This document shows positions 8,583 to 17,116 of a DNA stretch of 59,090 nt, piece after piece. Under the pieces are notes generated by a model. It was not told the DNA's origin. It saw only the letters and a list, made by a program, of their open reading frames with translations, and made no database searches. The stretch lies in contig PNJY01000005.1 of the NCBI GenBank assembly GCA_013822125.1, forward strand, positions 1 through 59,090. The letters are read 5' to 3'. Source of the DNA: Erythrobacter sp. (GTDB taxonomy: Bacteria > Pseudomonadota > Alphaproteobacteria > Sphingomonadales > Sphingomonadaceae). The translations under genes and the position numbers were made by a program. The number at the start of each line of letters is the position of its first letter. The first letter of the stretch is position 1.

Positions 8583-10067
8583 ATGGCGGACCTGCTCGCA
8601 CTGCTTCCTATCCTCCTGCTGTTGCTCTGCATGACCGGTCTTGGTTGGTCGGCCGCCCGCTCAGGCCTGATCGGTGCGGCCGCGGCAACGGGGGTGGCGA
8701 TCTTCGCTTTTGATTATGGGACGGACGGCATCGACCTTGTAGGTCCCTTGCTGGAGGCGGGTTTCACGGCCGCGACGATCCTGTGGATCGTCTTTCCTGC
8801 TCTTGCCATTCATGAGGTGCAGACGCGTTCGGGTGCGTCCGAACGCGTTGGTCAGTGGCTGATCTCGATTTCGGACAAGCCCGTTATCCTCGTTCTGATC
8901 CTTGCCTGGTTTTTCGCCTTGCTGCTGGAAGGCGCCGCCGGGTTCGGCACGCCAGTGGCTCTGGTTGCGCCCATGCTGGTGACCCTCGGATTTTCGCCTC
9001 AGCGATCGCTGGTGCTCGCACTGATAGGTCATGCTGCCGGAGTATCTTTCGGCGCGGTCGGCATCCCGATGGTGCCGCTTCTGGACGCGCTGCCGGTCGA
9101 TTCGAGGCAGCTGTCACTGACCATCATGCTGCTGCATGCGGCATTTGGCTGGGCACTGGTGCTGTTGGTGTTTCGCCTCGCCATGAAGGCGGGCAGCACA
9201 GGGAACTGGACACTGGCGCCGCTGGCGGCCTTGCTGTTCCTGCTGCCCGCGCTGGCGCTGGCCTGGCTGACCGGACCCGAACTGCCCACGCTGGGCGGTG
9301 CCCTGATAGGCGGAGCGGCGTTCATTGCTCTGGTGAAATGGAAGTGGCCGGCCGCCAAGTCTGACGTTGCCCGGCCCGGGGGCGGCGTGCTCCTTGCCGT
9401 CCTGCCGTATGCGCTGGTTCTCTTGGCAATCCTGGCAAGTCGCATGGCTGCACCGCTGACTTCGGCCATGCAGGCATTCGTGCTGGAATGGGGTCTGGCC
9501 GGTCGTTTTGGCGGCTCGGTCATGCCGCTCTACCATCCCGGCACCCTGCTGCTGCTTGCTCTTGCTGGCACGATCATCGTGCGGCCGGCGAGCCGGGCCG
9601 TCATCAGGCCATCATTCGCCAGTGCGGCCCGCCGCCTGCCGTCGGTGGCCGTCGCGCTGGTGTCGGTCCTGCTGCTATCCCGGATCATGGTTCACAGCGG
9701 TATGATCGACACTTTGGCCAGTGCGGCAACGGCGGTTCTTGGCTCGGCCTGGCCGGCAGCCGTCCCGCTGGTCGGAGCCCTGGGGTCTTTCATCACCGGG
9801 TCAGCCACGGCGTCCAATATCCTTTTCGGCGAGTTTCAGGTTGCCGCAGCGGATGCGTCAGGATTTGCACCCTTGCTTGCGCTGGCAGGTCAGGGCTTCG
9901 GCGCCGCGATTGGCAATGTCATTGCGCCACACAACATCGTTGCCGGAGCTGCAACAGTCGGGCTGGTCGGCCGCGAAGGGGCGATACTGAAAACGACGCT
10001 GCCGGTTTGCCTTGCCTATGCCGGGGCGGGTGGCCTGCTGCTGCTCGCCCTGGCGGCGGTCTGGTAA
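8583..10067 (+). CDS. Lactate permease (LctP/LldP family)
   Basis: A 494-aa very hydrophobic protein with about 12-13 membrane spans belonging to the LctP lactate permease family. The signature region FALLLEGAAGFGTPVALVAP (about residues 110-130) and the GSFITGSATASN and GNVIAPHNIVAG segments near the C-terminus are diagnostic. Known family members exchange lactate (and glycolate) with protons. It is placed 3 bases after ldhA, so lactate efflux during fermentation is as likely as uptake. It is slightly shorter than E. coli LldP (about 550 aa). Its stop is one base from that of the convergent PEP synthase gene, leaving no room for a terminator. Confidence 0.9.
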   Translation: MADLLALLPILLLLLCMTGLGWSAARSGLIGAAAATGVAIFAFDYGTDGIDLVGPLLEAGFTAATILWIVFPALAIHEVQTRSGASERVGQWLISISDKPVILVLILAWFFALLLEGAAGFGTPVALVAPMLVTLGFSPQRSLVLALIGHAAGVSFGAVGIPMVPLLDALPVDSRQLSLTIMLLHAAFGWALVLLVFRLAMKAGSTGNWTLAPLAALLFLLPALALAWLTGPELPTLGGALIGGAAFIALVKWKWPAAKSDVARPGGGVLLAVLPYALVLLAILASRMAAPLTSAMQAFVLEWGLAGRFGGSVMPLYHPGTLLLLALAGTIIVRPASRAVIRPSFASAARRLPSVAVALVSVLLLSRIMVHSGMIDTLASAATAVLGSAWPAAVPLVGALGSFITGSATASNILFGEFQVAAADASGFAPLLALAGQGFGAAIGNVIAPHNIVAGAATVGLVGREGAILKTTLPVCLAYAGAGGLLLLALAAVW

Positions 10068-10068
10068 T

Positions 10069-12465
10069 TCATCCCGCAGCAGCACCTTCCGCAGCAGCGA
10101 TGACCGAACAGGTCTTCACGAAGCTGTCGGGATTGAGCGAGATTGAATCGATCCCTTCGCGGACAAGAAATTCAGCGAAATCGGGATAGTTGCTGGGTGC
10201 CTGGCCGCAGATGCCGATCTTGATACCTGCGGCGTGAGCCTTGCTGATAGCCTCCGCGATTGCGAGCATCACCGCCGGATCGCGTTCGTCGAACATGGCA
10301 GCAAGCAGTTCGGAGTCGCGATCGACGCCCAGCAGTAGCTGGGTAAGGTCATTCGACCCAATCGAGAAGCCATCAAACCGCATGGCGAATTGCTCCGCCA
10401 GTATGACGTTGGAGGGGATCTCGCACATCATGTAGATTTGCAGCCCGCTCACGCTCCGACGCAGCCCGTTTTCAGCCATGACGTCGAGCACACGGTCGGC
10501 CTCGGCCGGTGTCCGGCAGAACGGCACCATCACGATGATATTGGTAAAGCCCATCTCCTCGCGCACCTTGCGCAGCGCCCGGCATTCCAGCGCAAAGCCA
10601 TCGCGGTAGCGCTCGTCGTAATAGCGCGAGGCACCCCGGAAGCCGAGCATCGGGTTCTCTTCCTTTGGCTCGAAGGCATCGCCACCTACAAGATGCGCAT
10701 ATTCGTTGGTCTTGAAATCGCTGAGCCGTACGATCGCCGGGTAGGGGAAGAACGGCGCGGCGAGTCGGCCAATGCCGCGTGCCAGCGTCTCGACGAAATA
10801 ATCCGCCGGGCTTGCATGCCCCTTTACCAGCTTGCTGATATGGCGGTTGTCGGATGCGGAAACTCGGTCCGGATGCAACAGCGCCATGGGATGGACCTTG
10901 ATCAGGTTGTTGATGATGAATTCCATCCGCGCAAGGCCCACGCCCTTGGCTGGCAGGCGCCACCACTGAAACGCCGCCGCCGGATCAGCGATGTTGAGCA
11001 TGACCTCCGTCCTGGTCTCGGGAATCGCCGATATATCGATATCTTCGACGCCGAATTCCAGCAGGCCTTCAAAGATCAGTCCCTTCTCGCCGCTGGCGCA
11101 GGAAAGGGTGATCTCCTGGCCATCGCACAGGGCGGATGTCGCCGTGCCGGTGCCGACGACGGCCGGAACGCCGAGTTCACGGCTGACGATGGCGGCATGG
11201 CTGGTGCTGCCCCCGCGATCGGTGACGATGCCGGCGGCCCGCTTCATGATCGGGACCCAGTCGGGGTCGGTGTTGCCGGTAACAAGGATCGCACCGTCCT
11301 GGAAATGGGCGATATCGGATGCATCGCGAATGAGGCAGACCTTGCCATTCGCGATGGCGCTCCCGATGGCAACGCCCGACAGGACAGGGCTTGCGTCGGT
11401 CTTGAGGCTGTAGCGACGGAAGCTCGACTGACTGGCATCGCCATGAATGGTTTCCGGGCGCGCCTGAACCAGATAGAGCAGGCCGTTGTCACCGTCCTTG
11501 GCCCATTCCAGGTCCATCGGCCTACCATAATGCTTTTCCACGGCCACCGCCCAGCGACCGAGTTCGAGGATCTCGTCGTCGTCCAGAACGAAGGACTGGC
11601 GCTGGGACGTGGTGGCGGGGACGATACGGGTCTGCCTGCCGCCTTCTTCTGCGTAGATCATGCGGATCGCCTTTTCGCCCAGCGTTTTCTCGATGATCGG
11701 GCGCGCGCCAGGAGTGCCGAGCAGAGGCTTGAAGACCACGAAGCGGTCGGGATTTACGGCCCCCTGGACGATGGTTTCACCCAGTCCCCAAGCCGCGCTG
11801 ATCGTGGCGATGCCGGGGAAGCCGGATTCCGTGTCGATGGTGAACATGACACCTGAGCCACCAATGTCCGAGCGCACCATTTGCTGCACCCCCACCGATA
11901 GCGCGATGGAAAAATGATCGAAGCCCTTCGTCTCGCGGTAGCTGATGGCGCGGTCGGTGAAGAGCGAGGCGAAGCAGCGCAGGCAGGCATCGAGCAGTGC
12001 CTTTTCACCGCGAATGTTGAGGAAAGTCTCGTGCTGTCCTGCAAAACTCGCGTCCGGAAGATCTTCTGCGGTCGCGCTGCTGCGTACCGCCACGGCTGGA
12101 TCCTTGGTCCGCGTGCTCTTAGCGAGCGAAGAATAGGCTGAGCGGATCTGATCGGCGAAATCGTCAGGGAGACGGCTTGCCAATACCAGTTCCCGTAACG
12201 CGTGCCCCGCATCCTGGAGCTTGAGATCTCCGGAACGATAGCGTTCGATGTGCTCGCGCATTTCTGGTTCGATGCCGTTGGCATCCACGAATTCACGATA
12301 GGCCTGGGCGGTCGTCGCAAAGCCGTTCGGCACGCGCACGCCAGCACTTTTGAGTTCGCGAAGCAGCTCACCCAAGGAGGCATTCTTGCCACCAACGGTT
12401 GGAACATCGGCGATTGCAAGTTCATCGAACCATCGGACCGCCGGGGCTGCATGTTGGATTGCCAT
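10069..12465 (-). CDS. ppsA: Phosphoenolpyruvate synthase
   Basis: At 798 aa this is a full-length PEP synthase, converting pyruvate, ATP and water to PEP, AMP and phosphate. The N-terminal ATP-binding domain begins near GGKNASLGELLREL (about residue 26), the phosphohistidine lies in the DRGGSTSHAAIVSREL motif (about residue 425), and the C-terminal PEP domain carries the catalytic Cys in GICGQAPSNYP (about residue 755). It starts at ATG 12465 after GGAGAGATGAG. It is the third gene of a minus-strand set with the phosphorylase and PRPP synthetase genes. In some archaea the enzyme runs backwards to make ATP from AMP and PEP; that would fit this context but is speculation. Confidence 0.95.
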   Translation of the reverse strand: MAIQHAAPAVRWFDELAIADVPTVGGKNASLGELLRELKSAGVRVPNGFATTAQAYREFVDANGIEPEMREHIERYRSGDLKLQDAGHALRELVLASRLPDDFADQIRSAYSSLAKSTRTKDPAVAVRSSATAEDLPDASFAGQHETFLNIRGEKALLDACLRCFASLFTDRAISYRETKGFDHFSIALSVGVQQMVRSDIGGSGVMFTIDTESGFPGIATISAAWGLGETIVQGAVNPDRFVVFKPLLGTPGARPIIEKTLGEKAIRMIYAEEGGRQTRIVPATTSQRQSFVLDDDEILELGRWAVAVEKHYGRPMDLEWAKDGDNGLLYLVQARPETIHGDASQSSFRRYSLKTDASPVLSGVAIGSAIANGKVCLIRDASDIAHFQDGAILVTGNTDPDWVPIMKRAAGIVTDRGGSTSHAAIVSRELGVPAVVGTGTATSALCDGQEITLSCASGEKGLIFEGLLEFGVEDIDISAIPETRTEVMLNIADPAAAFQWWRLPAKGVGLARMEFIINNLIKVHPMALLHPDRVSASDNRHISKLVKGHASPADYFVETLARGIGRLAAPFFPYPAIVRLSDFKTNEYAHLVGGDAFEPKEENPMLGFRGASRYYDERYRDGFALECRALRKVREEMGFTNIIVMVPFCRTPAEADRVLDVMAENGLRRSVSGLQIYMMCEIPSNVILAEQFAMRFDGFSIGSNDLTQLLLGVDRDSELLAAMFDERDPAVMLAIAEAISKAHAAGIKIGICGQAPSNYPDFAEFLVREGIDSISLNPDSFVKTCSVIAAAEGAAAG

Positions 12466-12578
12466 TTCTCATCTCTCCATTTGTGGCCGACGGCAATCTT
12501 GCCGCTGAGCTTGCAGGGCTTGGTTCTTTCGGTCTCCAGTGCTCTGCATTGCCGTGTGCACTTCAGGCACGATATAAT

Positions 12579-13472
12579 TTACTTCAGCCAGCCTTGCTTG
12601 CGGATAGCGTCGCCGAGTACTCCCGCCAACGGGATCGAGGCGATCGCATTTGACGTCGAATCCGTTGCGCGCAGGCGGGCAATACCCTCGTCCGTCAGTC
12701 GATCCAGATCGGCGCCCGAGGCGAGCGAATGCGTTGCTATCGCCTCGACCCTGGTCGCGCCCGCGTCACGCAGGAGGCTCGCGCAGGCCATCAAGGTCGT
12801 GCCGCTGGAGATCAGATCATCGACCAGGATTGCCGGCCGGCCGCTCGCTCGGGCGAAGTCCGGCACCGTAAGCACGACCTCGCGGTCTCCCTTGCGGATT
12901 TTCTCTCCAACCAGAACGTCAAGTCCGAGCGGACGGGCGATACTTTCTACCCAGGGTCGGGATTCGCTGTCCGGTCCCACCATGATGGTGCGAGAATCGA
13001 GATCGCTTGCGATCGCTTGCACGAGGGCAGGCGCTGCCGATACCGCCAAAGCAGGTATCCCGCCCATGATCGCGTCCAGGCTCGCGATGCGATGAAGATG
13101 TGGGTCCACGGTGACGAGGCCATCGAACCAGGCAGCCAGCAGCTTGCCGATCACGCGCTGGCTTACGGCCTCGCCGTCATGGAAGGGCACGTCCTGGCGC
13201 ATATAGGCGAGATAGGGAGCGATCAGGATAACCCGCTTCGCGCCGCCATCGCGCAAGGCCGAAGCGGCAAGGAGCACTTCGACCAGCTTGGCATTGGGAT
13301 CGTCAAGGGAACGGAAGAGCAGGGCCGTTTCGGCCGACCCATCGACACGGACGAGGCTTTCGCCATCGGGAAAGCGGTGCACATCGATCTGATTGACGGG
13401 AACCCCGCATTCGCTCGCCAGCCCGGCTGCTTGCCGGGCGCCATCGGCAAAGGTGAACAGGGCCGCGGTCAC
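12579..13472 (-). CDS. prs: Ribose-phosphate pyrophosphokinase (PRPP synthetase), short type
   Basis: This is a 297-aa PRPP synthetase homologue, expected to convert ribose 5-phosphate and ATP to PRPP and AMP. The PRPP-binding loop ILVDDLISSGTTLMA lies at about residues 215-230, and a YMRQDVPFHDGEAVS segment corresponds to the flexible catalytic loop region. It is shorter than and divergent from the usual housekeeping enzyme (about 310-320 aa), with a DPHLHRI in place of the usual DLH-type sequence. It starts with GTG at 13472, overlapping the stop of the phosphorylase gene by four bases (GTGA), so the two are translationally coupled. Confidence 0.9.
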   Translation of the reverse strand: MTAALFTFADGARQAAGLASECGVPVNQIDVHRFPDGESLVRVDGSAETALLFRSLDDPNAKLVEVLLAASALRDGGAKRVILIAPYLAYMRQDVPFHDGEAVSQRVIGKLLAAWFDGLVTVDPHLHRIASLDAIMGGIPALAVSAAPALVQAIASDLDSRTIMVGPDSESRPWVESIARPLGLDVLVGEKIRKGDREVVLTVPDFARASGRPAILVDDLISSGTTLMACASLLRDAGATRVEAIATHSLASGADLDRLTDEGIARLRATDSTSNAIASIPLAGVLGDAIRKQGWLK

Positions 13473-14953
13473 TGGGTCACCGTATAGCCGGACGCCGTCG
13501 TAGCCAGTTCGCGGGCATAAATGAGCCCGGTCTCGGAATGTGCGTGGATCCGGTAAAGGACCTCGCCTCGGCGGACTTCCTCGCCAACCTTGTGCAGCAA
13601 GTCAATCCCGGCCCCCTTGTCCATCGGCGCACCCGCCAGGCGGGCAATGCGCGCGATCAGGTGGCAATCGATCGCAGTGACCGTGCCATCCGTCGGAGCG
13701 CAGATTTCATGGTGATGACGACCAGGCTCGAGTACTTCCTTGCGTCGTCCCTGGGCGTCGATCAATCGTTCCATGGCCGCCAGCGCCTCGCCGGAGCCCA
13801 GCAGTTCCATCGCCCGCGCATAGCCGCGTCCGCCTATGAGCGCGGGATCGAATTCGAGCACGCGTCCGGCGAGCATGAGCGCCCGCTCTCTGAGGTCAGC
13901 CGGCGCGTCGTCCTCGTTGCGCAGCACTGCCATAACGTCACGCGCTTCCAGAACCGGACCGACACCCCTGCCAATCGGCTGCGAACCGTCGGTGAAGACC
14001 ACATCGAGAACCAGACCAAGCTTGTGGCCGACATATTCGAAGAGCTTGCGCAGGCGGATGGCTTCGCGCTTCGACCGCACCTTGGCGCTGGGTCCGATCG
14101 GGATGTCGATCAGCAGGTGGGTGGAACCCGCCGCCAGCTTCTTCGACAGGATCGACGCCACCATCTGTTCGAAGGTGTCTATGCGCAGCGGGCGTTCGAC
14201 TGTGATCAGCACGTCGTCGGCTGGCGAGAGGTTTACGCGCCCGCCCCAGGCGAGCACCGCGTGTTCCTGCTCGACGACGGCAACGAGCTTGTCCTCGGCG
14301 AGGTCGACCGCAGCCAGGACTTCCATCGTATCTGCAGTTCCCGATGGCGAAGTGATCGCGCGCGAGGATGTCTTGGGCATGGTCAGGCCGTGTGCGGCAA
14401 TGATCGGCACAACGATCATCGATGTGCGATTACCGGGTATTCCTCCGATACAGTGCTTGTCGACGACGATCTCGGCAGGCCAGCGCATGCGTCGGCCAGC
14501 GTCAGCCATGGCCCGGGTGAGGGACAGGGTTTCCTGGGTCGTCATGAAACCGGCGCAGGCCACCAGAAACGCGCCGATTTCCATCGGCGAATAGCGGTAG
14601 GCGGATATGTCCTGGATGATCTCGTGGATATCGGCGTCATCGAGCGTGTCGCCGTCGATCTTGCGGCGAACGTGTTCGAGACTGTGAGGGACCGGCGCCT
14701 GGCGGAACGTGACCTCAGTGCCCTCTGGCAGACCGAGCCGACGAAACGCCTGTTCACCCAGGCCGATCTGGCCCGGCTCCAGCAGGCATGCATCATCGAC
14801 GATGATCAGCGTCGCGAGGATCGAGACAGTTCCGTTGCCGATCTCGATCTTGCGCAGCGCCTGAAATTGTTCGGGAGAGTAACCGTTTCCCGCGCGTGAC
14901 AGAAAGGCCGTGTTTTCGGGGTGAGTATCCATGGCGATCCGCTTAATTTTCAT
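13469..14953 (-). CDS. AMP/thymidine phosphorylase family protein
   Basis: The 494-aa protein belongs to the long form of the pyrimidine-nucleoside phosphorylase family, which includes archaeal AMP phosphorylase. An N-terminal extra domain of about 85 residues precedes the usual glycosyltransferase domains; ordinary DeoA enzymes (about 440 aa) lack it. Phosphate-site sequences such as DKHCIGGIPGNRTS and the SRAITSPSGTADTMEV segment at about residues 163-220 are present. Possible reaction: NMP plus phosphate to base plus ribose 1,5-bisphosphate, or thymidine phosphorolysis. The coupled PRPP synthetase suggests a nucleotide or ribose salvage role. Which substrate is used cannot be decided from sequence alone. 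Confidence 0.85.
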   Translation of the reverse strand: MKIKRIAMDTHPENTAFLSRAGNGYSPEQFQALRKIEIGNGTVSILATLIIVDDACLLEPGQIGLGEQAFRRLGLPEGTEVTFRQAPVPHSLEHVRRKIDGDTLDDADIHEIIQDISAYRYSPMEIGAFLVACAGFMTTQETLSLTRAMADAGRRMRWPAEIVVDKHCIGGIPGNRTSMIVVPIIAAHGLTMPKTSSRAITSPSGTADTMEVLAAVDLAEDKLVAVVEQEHAVLAWGGRVNLSPADDVLITVERPLRIDTFEQMVASILSKKLAAGSTHLLIDIPIGPSAKVRSKREAIRLRKLFEYVGHKLGLVLDVVFTDGSQPIGRGVGPVLEARDVMAVLRNEDDAPADLRERALMLAGRVLEFDPALIGGRGYARAMELLGSGEALAAMERLIDAQGRRKEVLEPGRHHHEICAPTDGTVTAIDCHLIARIARLAGAPMDKGAGIDLLHKVGEEVRRGEVLYRIHAHSETGLIYARELATTASGYTVTQ

Positions 14954-15107
14954 TCTCTTCCCTCTCGCGTTCGCCGTGACTCCGGGGCCGTGGATTGACG
15001 ATTAGCGTCGAACTTTCCCCATGGTTGACCTTGGACTACCGTCTTATGCTGCGATTTCTATCTGTGTATCGTGCATGTCGGCAAGGGCTCCAGAGGCGTA
15101 ATTACGA

Positions 15108-15965
15108 ATGAACATCAGCACAGGGGGCACGTCCGATGACTCGATTCCGGTCACTGACCGGCGCGGACACGAACCGGAAGCCCTCGATGTCATACCTCCC
15201 GCCCGCATGGCCCGGCTTGTTGAGGATGTCGGTGTGCGGAAGGTTGGGCTGTCCTTCCTGTCGACTTTGACGCTTGGCGTCCTTGCCGGGGCGTTCATTG
15301 CGTTTGGCTCGATGTTCTTCACCGTGACGATTACCGGCAGTGAGTTTGGCTATGGTCCGACCCGACTGCTGGGCGGGATGGCCTTTTCGTTGGGCCTGGT
15401 TCTTGTCATCATCGGCGGGGCAGAGCTGTTCACCGGCAACAGCTTGATCGTCATGGCTTGGGCAAACCGCAGCATCACGATACGGGCCCTGCTGCGGAAC
15501 TGGACGATCGTCTATGCGGGTAACCTGATCGGCGCAGTGGCAACAGCCGGCCTGGTGCATTTTTCCGGAACGCTGCTGCTGGGCGGCGGTGAGGTCGGGC
15601 AAACCGCGAGTGCTATCGCGCTCGAAAAACTGACCTTGGATCCGATCGAGGCCTTCGTTCGAGGTGTCCTTTGCAATATCCTCGTTTGCCTCGCGGTGTG
15701 GATGTGCTTTGCAGCGCGGAGCGTCTCCGGCAAGATACTAGCGATTATATTCCCGGTGACGGCCTTTGTCGCGCTGGGCTTCGAACATTCGATCGCCAAC
15801 ATGTATCTGCTGCCCGTAGCCATGTTGCATATGGACGGCAGGATCGATGTCATGGCGCTCCTGGCCAATCTTGTGCCCGTCACGGCGGGTAACGTAGTCG
15901 GCGGCGGCGTTCTGGTCGCTTTGGTCTACTGGCTTGTATACCTTCGTCCGGCAGAAAGGGCATAG
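15108..15965 (+). CDS. Formate/nitrite transporter (FNT) family channel
   Basis: A 285-aa FNT-family membrane channel with six spans after an N-terminal tail of about 45 residues. Characteristic segments are AFIAFGSMFFTV (first span), GGAELFTGNSLIV (about residue 104-116), RGVLCNILVCLAVWM (about residue 186) and GFEHSIANMYLLPV (about residue 227). Family members pass formate, nitrite, hydrosulfide or lactate. The ATG at 15108 is 154 bases from the divergent phosphorylase gene, so a shared control region is likely. In this setting formate export or lactate leak during fermentation is plausible, but the substrate is not readable from sequence. Confidence 0.9.
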   Translation: MNISTGGTSDDSIPVTDRRGHEPEALDVIPPARMARLVEDVGVRKVGLSFLSTLTLGVLAGAFIAFGSMFFTVTITGSEFGYGPTRLLGGMAFSLGLVLVIIGGAELFTGNSLIVMAWANRSITIRALLRNWTIVYAGNLIGAVATAGLVHFSGTLLLGGGEVGQTASAIALEKLTLDPIEAFVRGVLCNILVCLAVWMCFAARSVSGKILAIIFPVTAFVALGFEHSIANMYLLPVAMLHMDGRIDVMALLANLVPVTAGNVVGGGVLVALVYWLVYLRPAERA

Positions 15966-15973
15966 GGCAGGAT

Positions 15974-15989
15974 GCTACCGGTTGGTAGC
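15974..15989. repeat. Short inverted repeat GCTACC-N4-GGTAGC
   Basis: Six-base perfect arms, GCTACC at 15974-15979 and GGTAGC at 15984-15989, lie 8 bases after the FNT stop and 190 bases before the Usp gene. The same arms, seven bases long and with a 1-base gap, occur upstream of the integrase gene at 35358. It could be a hairpin or a protein site; I cannot tell which. Confidence 0.35.
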
Positions 15990-16182
15990 GGAAGCGCATA
16001 CCATCAAACGAGCTTGAATTCAGCGGCTCTGCGGCTTAGATACTGCTTGCGGGCCGGGCCCCTCTGGCGACCATTTCGGGTCGTGATGTCGGACCGCATC
16101 GGGTGAGCCCGGTGCCGGTGCAATTCGTCTTCACAATACCGAGCGGGACACTCGATCCTTCATAGGACGAGGATCGTAGCCA

Positions 16183-17028
16183 GTGACAAGTGATACCCTG
16201 ACAAAATCCGTCATGCTCTATGCGACGGTCGACACCTTCGACATCGATCGCGGAGCTGCGGCGCTCGCCTTGCGCCTTTGCGAAACAGAAGGTGCCAGTC
16301 TGACAGCCTTCTTGCTCAACCTTGACGCCAATGCTCCTCCCAGCCCCGACAGTCGCAGTCTTGATCAACTCCGTGCTGACTCTCAACTTCGGGAGGAGCG
16401 CAACGGAGCCAACGTGGAGCTCCTGCTCGATCGGGCCGCTCAAGGCGGTGTTGCCGCGCAGGCCGTCACCAAGCTCGACCACTCACGAGGGATCATGGGT
16501 TGTGTTGCAGACCATGCCCGGTTGCATGACCTCGTTGTCATCGGCGCAGACAGCACTGGTCTGTTGAGCGACCGGCTGATCGCCGAAAACCTCCTGTTTG
16601 AAATAGGGCGGCCCTTGATGGTCGTCCCGTCAAACTACTCGAGCGAATTCGATTGCCACCGGATTGCCGTCGCCTGGGACAACAGCAGGGTGGCAGCACG
16701 AGCGCTGGGTGACGCCCTTGCGCTGTTCCCCGGCGTCGAGGAGGTAATCCTGCTGTCAATTGGCGGCGAAAAAGCGATACTGTCGAGCCTCGATCACGAT
16801 ACGATGGTGCGCATGCTTGAACGACGCGGCGTCTCCGCCCGAGTCGAGCGGCGAGATTTGAATGGACGGTCCATTGGCGACGCCATCCAGGATAGCGCCC
16901 GCGAAACAGGTGCAAACCTTCTGGTGATGGGCGGATATGGACATTCGCGACTGCGTGACTTCATACTTGGTGGAGCAACGCTTTCCGTTTTCGCGCATCC
17001 GCAGTTGCCAGTACTACTGTCGCATTGA
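16183..17028 (+). CDS. Tandem-domain universal stress protein (paralogue 1)
   Basis: A 281-aa protein of two fused UspA folds. The second domain ends with the nucleotide-site-like motif LLVMGGYGHSRLRDFILGGA at about residues 245-264, where the usual G-S or G-T pair is replaced by G-G. The same signature occurs in the Usps at 25151 and 26167, forming a paralogue set within the island. Usps of this kind help survival in stasis or hypoxia in other bacteria; the mechanism is unclear. It starts with GTG at 16183 behind a GAGGAT ribosome site and lies just upstream of the P-type ATPase gene in the same direction. Confidence 0.9.
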   Translation: MTSDTLTKSVMLYATVDTFDIDRGAAALALRLCETEGASLTAFLLNLDANAPPSPDSRSLDQLRADSQLREERNGANVELLLDRAAQGGVAAQAVTKLDHSRGIMGCVADHARLHDLVVIGADSTGLLSDRLIAENLLFEIGRPLMVVPSNYSSEFDCHRIAVAWDNSRVAARALGDALALFPGVEEVILLSIGGEKAILSSLDHDTMVRMLERRGVSARVERRDLNGRSIGDAIQDSARETGANLLVMGGYGHSRLRDFILGGATLSVFAHPQLPVLLSH

Positions 17029-17116
17029 GGAAGTGCCCTGTTGATGGGGGCGCTGGCAGCGCGGGTTGCTGAAGCTTGCCCACCACGCAGACGATTCAGG
17101 AAAAGACCGAACGGCC

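Noticed and set aside
10390-11856. Antisense open frame of 488 aa opposite ppsA
   Set aside because: It is a shadow of the conserved PEP synthase gene.
13469-14953. Complete archaeal-type AMP to RuBisCO pathway
   Set aside because: No ribose-1,5-bisphosphate isomerase and no RuBisCO gene is present in the window, so only the first step can be suggested.
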